From: Lachnospiraceae bacterium
GTDB taxonomy: Bacteria; Bacillota; Clostridia; Lachnospirales; Lachnospiraceae
Direction of reading: 5' to 3'
DNA: 64,000 nt
Assembly (NCBI GenBank): GCA_009911505.1
Contig: QXXL01000093.1
Location: forward strand, 24,524-88,523
This document shows positions 51,788-59,784 of the stretch, piece by piece. Below the pieces are notes generated by a model. It did no database searches, was not told the DNA's origin, and was given only the letters and a program-made list of their open reading frames with translations. The position numbers were made by a program, and so were the translations under genes. Numbering within the stretch: the stretch's first letter is position 1; every line of letters begins with the position of its first letter.

Positions 51788-52771
51788 TTAAGCCGCTGCT
51801 GCATTCGGGAAATCTCTGATGATTTCGCCATTTTCAGCAATTCTTGTAGTAGCCTGTCTAAGAGCCGCATCTGCAGCCGCCTCACCATTGTTTCTAACTG
51901 CTTGAGCATATGAATTGTTATAAAGCTCACTTCCTTCATTCATTAGTGTTTCAAGATCAACACCTTTGTTTTGATTCCGCACAAGCGTGTATTCCATATA
52001 ATCGCGCATTTGTTGTAAACATGCACTGTCTTCCTCAATAAATCCAGATGTCTTTTTCAGATAAATAATATATTGGATTGTGTTTGAAACAGTAATCCAA
52101 ATACATTTAAATACAATTACAATAATATTCCATATTATTGAAAGAACCGTAAGCCACCCAAAATTACCCGAAAAGGCGATTTTAATGACATCCCAAGTGA
52201 GAGAGAAGAACGCTTTCATAGCACTTAAGAACACGCCGCCAATACAAGCACAAATTAAGCCTGCGACAAACCCAGAGCCAATATCGCCTGACTCCACTCC
52301 CATGGACATACCAAAAATAAAACCTATAACCATACCAATAATTTGCAGAATAAACTGGCCTTTAATCTTATTTTTATTCCGTGTAAGTTCCTCAACATTC
52401 TGTGCCACAATTTCCTGGCAACAATCATAGCAGAGACATTTTCCCGCATATTCCCCTGCCGAAACACCATATGCCTCAGCACAATCCTTACATATGTACT
52501 TTCCACATCTTGCACATCTTGCCGCAGCCGATTCTGTTGGATGGTGATAGCACACGGGACCACTATGTTGACCACCACCTCTTGGGGGCTGAAAAGTTGG
52601 TGCCGCATTCTTTGGAGGTGTAAAGATTGGTGCACCTTGATTGGGCGGGGTAAATGTAGGGATTTCACCACCTTTTCCTCCATTCGCATTGTTTGCTATC
52701 GGACTTCCGCAGACACCGCAAAAAGCTGCATCATCCGGCAACTGATTTCCACACTTGGGACATTTTGCCAT
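51788..52771 (-). CDS. Zinc ribbon, B-box/RING-like treble clef and multi-helix membrane protein
   Basis: 327 residues. Order: zinc ribbon CPKCGNQLPDDAAFCGVCG (4-22); Pro-rich linker with TPPNQGAPIFTPPKN repeats; a Cys/His-rich binuclear treble clef C-Y-H-H, CARCG, CKDC, CLCYDCC (74-118) like a B-box; then about three membrane stretches (ILQIIGMVIGFIFGMSM, VAGLICACIGGVFL, LSIIWNIIVIVFKCIWI); and a helical tail. B-box/RING-like domains in bacteria are known beside ubiquitin-type genes, so an E3-like or membrane adaptor role is plausible. Confidence 0.8.
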   Translation of the reverse strand: MAKCPKCGNQLPDDAAFCGVCGSPIANNANGGKGGEIPTFTPPNQGAPIFTPPKNAAPTFQPPRGGGQHSGPVCYHHPTESAAARCARCGKYICKDCAEAYGVSAGEYAGKCLCYDCCQEIVAQNVEELTRNKNKIKGQFILQIIGMVIGFIFGMSMGVESGDIGSGFVAGLICACIGGVFLSAMKAFFSLTWDVIKIAFSGNFGWLTVLSIIWNIIVIVFKCIWITVSNTIQYIIYLKKTSGFIEEDSACLQQMRDYMEYTLVRNQNKGVDLETLMNEGSELYNNSYAQAVRNNGEAAADAALRQATTRIAENGEIIRDFPNAAAA

Positions 52772-52783
52772 TATTTTATCCTC

Positions 52784-53053
52784 CTAGAATTTCACTCTAT
52801 TATATTGATCCAAAGACTGGGCAAGTTTCTCCAGCTTTGGCAATGATGCATTCAATGTATCAATTGGTGTTGCCGTCAACCTCGCTATTTGTTGCATAAG
52901 CATATTAAATTGTGCTGCCTGTGCATCATCCCAGTTAGAAGTAGCTGACATTCCTTGTCTGATTCCACTACTAATGCGTTCAATATCCTTAATTGTATTA
53001 GATATATCCTTTTTCATTTCCCGTATAGTTTCAGGGGAAGCTTTCACTGCCAT
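52784..53053 (-). CDS. WXG100-family protein
   Basis: 89 residues from ATG 53053 (GGAGG upstream). Helical hairpin with turn SNWDDAQAAQFN (W-D-D variant of W-x-G) at about 44. Family proteins are small dimers exported by type VII systems. C-terminus YNRVKF. Second of at least three WXG-type genes here. Confidence 0.88.
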   Translation of the reverse strand: MAVKASPETIREMKKDISNTIKDIERISSGIRQGMSATSNWDDAQAAQFNMLMQQIARLTATPIDTLNASLPKLEKLAQSLDQYNRVKF

Positions 53054-53067
53054 ATACGCACCTCCTA

Positions 53068-53349
53068 TCACAAGCTAGTAGATTCATACTCGTTAACTGC
53101 CTTAAGCAATTCTTCAAGTTTTTTCATGCATTCTTGAAGTTCTCCAATCGGTTTTGTTAAGGCACTACAACATTCCTCAACTATCCCACCTAATGCCGCA
53201 TACTTCTGGTCTTTCCATCCACCAGATCCGGCTTGTTGATAACTGCGCTGTAAACTTCTTGACGCATCTTCCAGTTCATGGATAGATGTCTTGCAGCATC
53301 CAATGCCTCCTTGAATTGCAGCACTTTCTACAGATACACCACTTGCCAT
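53068..53349 (-). CDS. WXG100-like protein
   Basis: 93 residues. Turn GGWKDQKYAALGGIVEECCS matches the W-x-(D/G)-x-(K/Q)-Y form found also in the effector at 43287-44333 (WNDKKYKELGDIVQEC), so both probably use the same secretion route. Unusual Cys pairs (GCCKTS, ECCS, EC). Ends 14 bp before the next WXG gene. Confidence 0.82.
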   Translation of the reverse strand: MASGVSVESAAIQGGIGCCKTSIHELEDASRSLQRSYQQAGSGGWKDQKYAALGGIVEECCSALTKPIGELQECMKKLEELLKAVNEYESTSL

Positions 53350-53399
53350 CCTTTAATCCTCCTTGCTCTCTCTATTTGTTAAGATTTTCCTACAACATA

Positions 53400-54146
53400 C
53401 TAAATATTTACTGACATATAACTATCAATACTTGCAATACACGCATCAATAGCAGATGCATTTTGTTGTGTTACGCCGTTTGAGGTTGATTCAAATTTTT
53501 TTACGGCATCCATATATGCTTTTAAATCTGACTCAATCCTTTTATATGCACTTTTCTGCCTTTCAAATTTATTTTTAAACTTATTACACCTATTCTTCTG
53601 TATAGAAAGGTCTGATTCAGCCTGTCCCTTCTGCGCCTTATTCTCGCTTATTCTTCCTTGCAAATTTGCCCTTCTGCTTTCAGCATTCCGAATCTCTCCC
53701 TCCAAGTCAGCCTTATTACTTTCAGTCCGATACACTTGATTTTCCAGAGAGTCAATTTGCGATTGTATCTGTTGTCGCACATCATCATCGTCACAATCTG
53801 CTAATTGAGCTCTAAGAGATGAGATTTGCGACCGCAGCCCTACTATATGTCCCTCTAATCGTTGAATGTTCCGCTGTAATTGAGGTATTTGATCAGCAAT
53901 TTTATTAACCTCATTTATATCTCGAACGATTTCGCTTTCTAAATACTCTATTTGATTTGTCAGTTGCTCTATTTTTCTTTCAAGTTCCGCAATAATTCCA
54001 GCTGTTTGATGCACTTGCCCTTGACATTCACTCATAATGTCTTCTGCTTTATTATTGGAACGCTGAGACATTCCAGTTATATCCGCATTAAAGTTTACCA
54101 AAGCTGATTTTACCAAATTAAGGGCTTCCTGAGATACCGAAACCAT
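53400..54146 (-). CDS. Coiled-coil protein of the WXG cluster
   Basis: 248 residues from ATG 54146 with GGGGGG/AAGG upstream. Residues 40-210 are almost continuous coiled coil (IIAELERKIEQLTNQIEYLE, RNIQRLEGHIVGLRSQISSL). N-terminal 35 residues and the C-terminal 30 resemble WXG-partner helices. Could be a secreted LXG-like chaperone/spacer or a structural part; no enzyme domain is visible. Confidence 0.65.
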   Translation of the reverse strand: MVSVSQEALNLVKSALVNFNADITGMSQRSNNKAEDIMSECQGQVHQTAGIIAELERKIEQLTNQIEYLESEIVRDINEVNKIADQIPQLQRNIQRLEGHIVGLRSQISSLRAQLADCDDDDVRQQIQSQIDSLENQVYRTESNKADLEGEIRNAESRRANLQGRISENKAQKGQAESDLSIQKNRCNKFKNKFERQKSAYKRIESDLKAYMDAVKKFESTSNGVTQQNASAIDACIASIDSYMSVNI

Positions 54147-54159
54147 TAGCCTTCCCCCC

Positions 54160-54387
54160 TTAATAATGTTCTTCAGATATTTTCGCAAACTTATCGATTG
54201 ATGAACAGCATTTATCCCCTGTCACAATAACATCCCTTGATATGTTGGCGATTACACTTATCACAGCAGATAATTCAGAAAATTTAGCATCTGACCAAAG
54301 CGAGGATGCCTTTCCTATTTCTCCACTCAGCTTCCTCACTGCTAATTGGAAGGCATCCACATCTTGTCTTATTAGTCCTGAATTCAT
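54160..54387 (-). CDS. WXG100-like protein (first of the cluster)
   Basis: 75 residues from ATG 54387 (GGAG upstream). Turn SSLWSDAKFSELSAVISV has the W-x-D-x-K/Q-(F/Y) style of the other members. Its start overlaps the regulator stop by 4 bp. Confidence 0.75.
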   Translation of the reverse strand: MNSGLIRQDVDAFQLAVRKLSGEIGKASSLWSDAKFSELSAVISVIANISRDVIVTGDKCCSSIDKFAKISEEHY

Positions 54388-54731
54388 ATACTTTCTCCAA
54401 TCTGCCCCATCTTTCCCGACAGCCAACATTCGTCAAGCTGGTATGGAAAAGCATCCAACTGTCGGATTGTATCGTGCGAGCTTGGGTTATAATCAAAAAA
54501 CAGAATCAATGCCATATAAAGACTCCAAGACATAGGTCTCTTCTGTAATTCAATTGAATTGTACGTTTGCCTCGAAACGCCAATAACATTAGCAATTTCA
54601 TCCTGAGAAGCACCTACAGCACCTCGTAAAGCAGGAAGCTCGACAGTCAACCTACGAATTAAGGACTCCTTCGTTTCTTTATCAAAATGCCAATAATCCA
54701 TGTACGAGATTCGCTTTCCTATTTGTTCCAC
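54384..54731 (-). CDS. XRE-family regulator of the cassette
   Basis: 115 residues from GTG 54731 (AGGAG upstream). Helix-turn-helix: LPALRGAVGASQDEIANVIG then VSRQTYNSIELQKRPMSWSL. The N-terminal helix (KETKESLIRRLTVE) precedes it. First gene of the operon and next to an inverted repeat overlapping the promoter, so it likely represses its own operon. Confidence 0.85.
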   Translation of the reverse strand: MEQIGKRISYMDYWHFDKETKESLIRRLTVELPALRGAVGASQDEIANVIGVSRQTYNSIELQKRPMSWSLYMALILFFDYNPSSHDTIRQLDAFPYQLDECWLSGKMGQIGESI

Positions 54732-54805
54732 TACAGTCTCCTATAAACACATTTCTTTCTGGTAGTATCAAGTAGTCTATGAAACACCTTCCTAATACAA
54801 TTTTC

Positions 54806-54839
54806 ATTTTACATATTGTCAAATTATTTGTCAATATGT
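54806..54839 (-). promoter_or_regulatory. Promoter and operator of the WXG/ubiquitin-like operon
   Basis: On the minus strand TTGACA (54834-54829), 17-bp spacer, TAAAAT (54811-54806). An inverted repeat ACATATTG (54811-54818) with CAATATGT (54832-54839) spans the promoter, and TTGACAA occurs twice. A good site for the XRE regulator encoded just downstream. Confidence 0.75.
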
Positions 54840-54887
54840 CACAAAAATATTTTATGGTTTGCATTTTTAATCTCTTAGTGTCTAATT

Positions 54888-54907
54888 CCCCGCAGCTTGC
54901 TGCAGGG
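54888..54907. terminator. Hairpin CCC(C)GCAGC-TTG-CTGC-GGG upstream of the cassette
   Basis: CCCCGCAGCTTGCTGCAGGG forms a stem with a short loop and one mismatch. The rest of the 54732-55144 gap (apart from the promoter and the hairpin at 55053-55094) shows nothing coding. The hairpin may insulate the operon from rightward-lying transcription; orientation is uncertain. Confidence 0.5.
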
Positions 54908-55052
54908 TCGTTCATTGATAAAAAACGATTTCTATCACCTAAAGAAAGATAAAATCTATGAAGACAAGTGAAAAATATCTACCAAATGTAAAAATGGTAG
55001 ATGAACTATCATAATTCACAATGTATTTTTAAATTTAGATGATTTCAAAAAA

Positions 55053-55094
55053 GAAAAGCTCATTACTTCCAACTATGGAAGTACTAAGCTTTTC
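55053..55094. terminator. Bidirectional intrinsic terminator
   Basis: GAAAAGCT (55053-55060) pairs with AGCTTTTC (55087-55094) and ACTTCC with GGAAGT inside. A-run on the left and CTTTTTTACC on the right, so it can end transcripts in both directions; it lies just downstream of the Rpn-type gene. Confidence 0.8.
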
Positions 55095-55144
55095 CTTTTT
55101 TACCTTATATCATTATATCATTCCATTTCTACATTAAGCCAACA

Positions 55145-56152
55145 CTAATTATCACTCGAAAGCCCAAGCCACTGCTTTACGGTTTCTACAGCGTACCCTA
55201 CACCTTGAGCAATTTTTTCAACATCAACTCCAAGATTATAAAAATTTCTAGCTGCTTCCTGAGCCTTTTTCAACTCACCTCTTCGTTCTCCATCCCGTTC
55301 AGATTCTTTCCTCATTTCCTGAATCGCCTGGCACACATTAACCACCTCGTCTTCTTCATCATATTTTATGCCTGAATTTGTAATTGCTTCAATCACATCT
55401 GCCGCCCTACGCTCCACTTCTCGGAAACGCCTCTCATTGGCCGCCAGTACCCTGCTTAAGTTTTCCTTATCCTTCGAATACTTGATGAACAGCATGACCT
55501 CCCGCATGCTGGACTGGAATTTCATAATCTCCTCATCCGCCATCTGCGCCGGTGCGATCAGCCGCACATGGTAATTATCCATGCAGGCAAGCACATCTGG
55601 ATCTGACACATCCATCATCTCAAAGAGACTTAACGGCCCATCCCACTCTTCCGAGCCGAAAAATACAGTCACCGTGATGGAAGGTATCAGTCTGTCCTCC
55701 ACCCAGAAACCACTTAAGAATTCACCTGCGCTTGGTGTTTTCCCGCCTTCTTCAGCAAACGCTTCCCCCTCCTCTTTTTTCCGCTTCATTTCTTTTCGGT
55801 GCGACTTTGCCGCCTCTTCCACCTGCCCTGCGTATTCCAGCGCATCATAGAGATTGTTCTTAACGGGCATAGCATAATGAATTTCAGCCTGATTCTCCGC
55901 GCCGTATAGGACATATTCCATCTTCCCATCCGTCATTGCCGCATACAACTTCTGCACATCACGGAATTTCTGGACGGGAACCACTGCACCGTCCGCACCG
56001 TATGGCAGCGCGATTTTAGTGGAGTCACGCTCTGTAAGCTGCTCCGGCAGGATTACCTGCCGCCCGCCGTAAATATAGTAATTAAAAATATCGGCAAACA
56101 CGCCTGCATCTTTAACATAATCCTTTGTGATCGTATCTGCTTTCAATGGCAT
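55145..56152 (-). CDS. Rpn-family recombination-promoting nuclease/putative transposase
   Basis: 335 residues. The start lies close to a PD-(D/E)XK core (FADIFNYYIYGG, VQKLYAAMTDGKMEYVLYGA then ENQAEIHYAMP, giving the Asp and Glu-x-Gln pattern of Rpn proteins). C-terminal helices include ERDGERRGELKKAQEAARNF and a short degenerate HTH-like end. RpnA relatives cut DNA and raise RecA-independent recombination. Very common in Lachnospiraceae in many copies. Confidence 0.88.
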   Translation of the reverse strand: MPLKADTITKDYVKDAGVFADIFNYYIYGGRQVILPEQLTERDSTKIALPYGADGAVVPVQKFRDVQKLYAAMTDGKMEYVLYGAENQAEIHYAMPVKNNLYDALEYAGQVEEAAKSHRKEMKRKKEEGEAFAEEGGKTPSAGEFLSGFWVEDRLIPSITVTVFFGSEEWDGPLSLFEMMDVSDPDVLACMDNYHVRLIAPAQMADEEIMKFQSSMREVMLFIKYSKDKENLSRVLAANERRFREVERRAADVIEAITNSGIKYDEEDEVVNVCQAIQEMRKESERDGERRGELKKAQEAARNFYNLGVDVEKIAQGVGYAVETVKQWLGLSSDN

Positions 56153-56275
56153 CTACCGCCTTTCTCATGAATGGCAGACATCCTATCAGATTCCCGTCTC
56201 TGCCATGGTTCCATTATACTAAAGCATCTGCTTTTTTTCAAGCATATCTGAGCCGCTTCTTCGGTAATGTTCAGA

Positions 56276-56366
56276 GGGGTCAAAGCGGACAAGGGGAGGG
56301 GTCAAAACTGTGACCACAGGGGTCACATTCACAGCCGCAGGGGTCAAAACAGCCACAGAGGGGTCA
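56276..56366. repeat. Five GGGGTCA direct repeats, about 21-bp period
   Basis: Copies start at 56276, 56298, 56319, 56340 and 56360: steps of 22, 21, 21 and 20. Inverted TGACC occurs at about 56311 and 56373. The steps put every copy on the same face of the helix, as in iterons or operator arrays. The frame shift between copies argues against a repeated protein. The gap 56153-56529 otherwise shows no gene. Confidence 0.75.
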
Positions 56367-56529
56367 GATTTGTGACCACCGTGGCCGTCCGTAACCGCCG
56401 CTCCCGTGCTGCCCTGGCACAGCCCCAAAAGCAAACAAGGAATTCCAGCAACACCTAACGTGCCGGAATCCCTAGTTTTCAGCGGTTTTCCCAATATTCT
56501 GTTCATTCCCTTTGTATCAAATAAGCGGT

Positions 56530-56688
56530 TTATATTTCCACATACTCGTTAACGACTAAAAATCCCTGTTCATTTGCGTAATCCCTGAGTATTTGTTTCT
56601 GCGTGGAAATGCTTGCGCTTTCCCCTTCCAGCTCGTCATCACGGCTTAAACGCATATATAACGCTGTATTGTATTGCTGCTGTTTCAC
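56530..56688 (-). pseudogene. N-terminal fragment of a TnpX/TndX-type large serine recombinase
   Basis: 52 codons from GTG 56688 (AGGAGG upstream): NTALYMRLSRDDELEGESAS then ISTQKQILRDYANEQGF. This is the resolvase N-terminus with the catalytic Ser in RLSRDDE. It ends at VVNEYVEI where DDG-(W/F)SG is expected. About 450 codons are missing, marking a deletion or insertion edge of the transposon. Confidence 0.85.
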
Positions 56689-56796
56689 TTGTTTTAACCT
56701 CCTGTCTTTGGAAACAGCCCGCCACAATACACTGCTTGCATGAATCTATTATAGCATGGGGCAGTCCGTTTTTCCATCATTGCAACAATATTCTTC

Positions 56797-57012
56797 TTAT
56801 GGTTTTTTCATCTCGTACCGCATGACATTCTCCGCAAGCGTTTCCACGGTCTGTTTTTTCCCGCTGAAATGCTCTGTAAGATGGACAATGTTTTTGCCGC
56901 AGACAAAAGAAGTCTGCCCATCCTTTTCTATGAAATACCCTGTTGGGATTCCTTTCTCTTTTGGCTGGATTCCTGACTTAATTATTCTGTCAAATAGCTG
57001 TTTTACCGTAAT
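56797..57012 (-). CDS. Small protein downstream of the relaxase with a probable ATT start
   Basis: 71 codons, ITVKQLFDRIIKSGIQPKEK then GIPTGYFIEKDGQTSFVCGK and ending MRYEMKKP. The frame has no ATG, GTG or TTG near its beginning, yet AGGAGGGAGG precedes ATT 57012 and the stop of the relaxase overlaps it by about 10 bp. The sequence looks like a real compact domain. Either a rare ATT start or reinitiation. Function unknown; part of the mobilization operon. Confidence 0.6.
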   Translation of the reverse strand: MTVKQLFDRIIKSGIQPKEKGIPTGYFIEKDGQTSFVCGKNIVHLTEHFSGKKQTVETLAENVMRYEMKKP

Positions 57013-58367
57013 GATTCCTCCCTCCTGCGGTCTGTTTTAACTGGCTGTTTCTGTTGGTTTAACCGCTGGTTTTCAATCGTATCGTGGATTTGGTCTAAGC
57101 AGTTGTCGATATGGGCAGAGCGTTTTTCAATCCCGTCTGCATATTTCAGCCGTTTCCTAAGCTCTGTTATCTGCTCCGTCACGCCCTGCTTTTCGGCTCG
57201 GAGTGTTTCTTTTTCGGCTGGTGTGGCACGGCGTACTTTATTCCGCAAGTGCTGGCGGTAGTCAATCAGTTTATTCATTTCGGTCTGGTTTTTCTCCCTG
57301 TCGGCGTGTAAGTCAGAAAGGGTAGAGATGTTATGCTTTGACATATACCTTACCTGTGCGGTAATCTCGTCCAGTTTCCGAAGCTCCTCTTTCATCAGCG
57401 GGCTTGCCGGCTTGTAGTCTGTGCCTTTGGGGAATATCCCCAGCTGATAGCACCAGTGGTAATACAACGCTAAAATCCCTGTGGTTTTCTGATGCGGTTT
57501 CCATGCGTTTTTATACTGCTCTGGCATATGCGGGGAGTAGGAAATCCTTGCTTTGTAGTTTCCATATCGGGAAGCCCCGCCTAAACATGACCGTATGAAA
57601 TCGGGAGTCAGCCGTTCGTCAAGCGTGTCTAACCTTGTGAAATGCCTGTACTGCGGCAGCTTCATTTTCCAATGGCTGCCCGAAAAATCAATCTCATATC
57701 CTTTATCGGTAAGGTATTTCATCATGTGCTGTAAATCCCTGCTCCCGTTGATTGCTTCCCTTAAATCCTCCCGATAGACGTTGTACCGTGTCGGCTTTCC
57801 GCTTTTTTCGTCCAGATACAGCGGTCTTGCAGGGGCTTTCTTGGGGTTTTCAATCACCGATAAACTGTACTCTCGGCATAAGCGGTCGGACACCTCCCTT
57901 AGCCGTTTCTGTTCGGATTTTGAGTAATTATATTTGCTCCCATCCAGATAAGAAACGGAGTTAAAACAGAAATGATTATGGAGATGTCCTTTGTCAAGGT
58001 GGGTGGCAACGATTATCTGGTATTTATCGCCCCACATTTCCCTTGCCAGTTTTAATCCGATTTCGTGGCACTGTTCGGGCGTTACCTCGTCTGGCTTGAA
58101 GCTCTGGTAGCCGTGCCATGCGATATATCCGCCTGTCTTTTGGTACTGCTTCTTTGTCAAAATCATCTGCTGTAATGCGGTTTCTTTCAAACAGTTGATA
58201 GCGGAAACATACTCGCCCTCATTTGTTTTTGACGGATTTTTCACATAGGAGAACACGTCAAAGAAGTCCTGCATATCTTCATTCGGCACGGTCTTTTCTG
58301 GATTTTCTATATAGTCAATCACGTCTTTTATGCTCCCTTTGACATGCCATAGGCTCGTTACCGCCAT
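57003..58367 (-). CDS. Relaxase/mobilization nuclease (MobA/VirD2 type)
   Basis: 454 residues. Conserved His cluster VATHLDKGHLHNHFCFNSV at about 120-138 (third relaxase motif), N-terminal HVKGSIKDVIDYIENP, and GYIAWHGYQSF. The C-terminal third is coiled coil and basic. Nicks oriT and stays linked to the transferred strand. The gene begins 1 bp after the MobC stop. Confidence 0.95.
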   Translation of the reverse strand: MAVTSLWHVKGSIKDVIDYIENPEKTVPNEDMQDFFDVFSYVKNPSKTNEGEYVSAINCLKETALQQMILTKKQYQKTGGYIAWHGYQSFKPDEVTPEQCHEIGLKLAREMWGDKYQIIVATHLDKGHLHNHFCFNSVSYLDGSKYNYSKSEQKRLREVSDRLCREYSLSVIENPKKAPARPLYLDEKSGKPTRYNVYREDLREAINGSRDLQHMMKYLTDKGYEIDFSGSHWKMKLPQYRHFTRLDTLDERLTPDFIRSCLGGASRYGNYKARISYSPHMPEQYKNAWKPHQKTTGILALYYHWCYQLGIFPKGTDYKPASPLMKEELRKLDEITAQVRYMSKHNISTLSDLHADREKNQTEMNKLIDYRQHLRNKVRRATPAEKETLRAEKQGVTEQITELRKRLKYADGIEKRSAHIDNCLDQIHDTIENQRLNQQKQPVKTDRRREESLR

Positions 58368-58368
58368 A

Positions 58369-58725
58369 TCAGACCGCCCCCTGTTCTGTCAATTCTTCTA
58401 TGCTGAACCGTTGTGGGAGAGTTGTTTTCTGTTGCAGTTCTAAGATAAAATCCTCAATCTCCTTACAGATTTCAGTGGCGGTTGGATAGTATGGGACACA
58501 CTTTTTGAAAGCGTCATGCACTTCATAGAGCTTGTTTAACAGTTCCCAAAACTCGGTTTTTGGCTTCGGCTGCGGGGCGTTTCCCTTGCATAACTGGCGC
58601 ATAAATTCGGCAGCGGACAGACCGCAAGCGGCGGCGCACTGCTTTAATTTTTCATGTTCTCCCTCGTTCAATCGGACGGTAATCGGGACATTCCGCACGC
58701 CCTTTTCTGATTTTTCTTTGCTCAT
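58369..58725 (-). CDS. MobC-like relaxosome protein
   Basis: 118 residues. Ribbon-helix-helix-like N-terminus: NVPITVRLNEGEHEKLKQCA then ACGLSAAEFMRQL, as in MobC proteins that bind oriT beside the relaxase. Located between the oriT candidate and the relaxase. Confidence 0.88.
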   Translation of the reverse strand: MSKEKSEKGVRNVPITVRLNEGEHEKLKQCAAACGLSAAEFMRQLCKGNAPQPKPKTEFWELLNKLYEVHDAFKKCVPYYPTATEICKEIEDFILELQQKTTLPQRFSIEELTEQGAV

Positions 58726-58769
58726 TTTCCTTAATCCTCCAGTCTTAAATTCCTTTCTTCGGGGTATTC

Positions 58770-58870
58770 AGGGGCTGTCCCCTGAGTTAGTCCATGCCTG
58801 CAAGCGGCATGGATTGGGATTGTGGCTGACACAATCCGATGCTCGCTATCTCTGTGGACAATGCCACAGA
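58770..58870. other. Candidate oriT: four consecutive hairpins
   Basis: CAGGGG-CTGT-CCCCTG (58769-58784), CCATGCC/GGCATGG (58792-58812), GGATTGTG/CACAATCC (58817-58837) and TCTGTGG/CCACAGA (58851-58870), one after another upstream of mobC. Hairpin trains beside relaxase genes are typical of transfer origins. The nick site cannot be named from sequence alone. Confidence 0.6.
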
Positions 58871-59358
58871 GCATTTTTCCTGTGCAGCGGTATTCTTAAC
58901 GCCTGTCTTACCCTCCGAAAAGAAAATCCTATGTCCCTGCACCTCCGTTCTGGATTTGATTTCTCTTGACTTTTGGATAAATGAAAAAGCCGCCACACCG
59001 CACCACGAATGACAGGAGTGTTTTCTCCTGCTCGGATTCGCAATGCTATGTAACGGCTTTGAAATTCAAAACCATGCTGCCATACACCAGCCGAAAAGGG
59101 CAGCATAAATTCGGCAGCGGTCAGCCTTGTCCATTGGCTGACATTCCGTTCTTCCATCTATGTGCTATTTCATTTTCAATCTTCCAATTCCCTCACGGGT
59201 ATTTCAGAATATCATAGCGGCTGTACCCATGTCAAGATTTTGGGCAAACTTTTTAGTATTCCCTGTGGACAGGAATTTTATACATCAATTTTATAATTTG
59301 GCGGGGGAATTTTATCCCCCACCCAATAGCCCGTCAAAAAGCTGTCTTTATTAGTTGG
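58871..59358. other. Noncoding stretch between oriT candidate and sigma-like gene
   Basis: No gene with a supported start. Contains CGCCTGTCTTACCCTCC and several TCGGCAGCGG/CGGCAGC words repeated from the oriT side (the word AATTCGGCAGCGG occurs at about 58603 and 59109). May hold promoters for the flanking genes; nothing certain. Confidence 0.4.
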
Positions 59359-59784
59359 TTATAAAATCTTCCGCAACTTTTTCCGCAGATGGTCTAATCG
59401 TGCATAAATAGCCCCTGTTGTCAATCCAACAAGCGGTGCAATTTCCTTTGTGGAATAGCCCTGCATTTTCAGCAGGATGATTTGCAGGGTACGCCTGTCC
59501 ACCGTAAGCAATGCCCGATACAGAGTTTCGTCCTCAATCTCATCCAGTAAATCAGCAACGGTCTTTACCTCGGCATTCCGCTCCCTGTCTGCCATTCCCT
59601 CAAGGTATTCGCCAAAGTCGCTTGTCCAATGGTAAAACCGCCTGTTGGAATTGAAGTCTGCCCTGTCGTCTGTGCGGATTTGTTCAATGGTGGTTTCATC
59701 AACTCCATGCTCCCGTAATATTTTTTCCTCGGCTTCTTTCCAGATAAGCCATTTCCTGTTCTCCCGTCCGTTGTTGTATGCCAT
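59359..59784 (-). CDS. Sigma-70 region 4-like regulator of the transposon
   Basis: 141 residues from ATG 59784 (GGAGG upstream). N-terminus RENRKWLIWKEAEEKILREH is typical of small sigma-like regulators in Clostridia conjugative transposons; C-terminal HTH is KMQGYSTKEIAPLVGLTTGA then IYARLDHLRKKL. Probably controls element genes. Confidence 0.85.
   Translation of the reverse strand: MAYNNGRENRKWLIWKEAEEKILREHGVDETTIEQIRTDDRADFNSNRRFYHWTSDFGEYLEGMADRERNAEVKTVADLLDEIEDETLYRALLTVDRRTLQIILLKMQGYSTKEIAPLVGLTTGAIYARLDHLRKKLRKIL

Noticed and set aside
40365..54731. Ubiquitin-like beta-grasp (YukD-like) gene in the cassette
   Set aside because: I looked for a 70-90-residue protein with a Gly-Gly-type end and found none; the 59-residue gene is too short and ends in GKLARED.
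54682..54915. 77-codon leftward frame upstream of the XRE gene
   Set aside because: It covers the promoter, operator and a hairpin and has no ribosome site.
56219..56506. 95-codon leftward frame with repeated V-T-P/L-T-P units
   Set aside because: The heptamers shift frame between copies, so selection is on DNA, not protein; no start signal.
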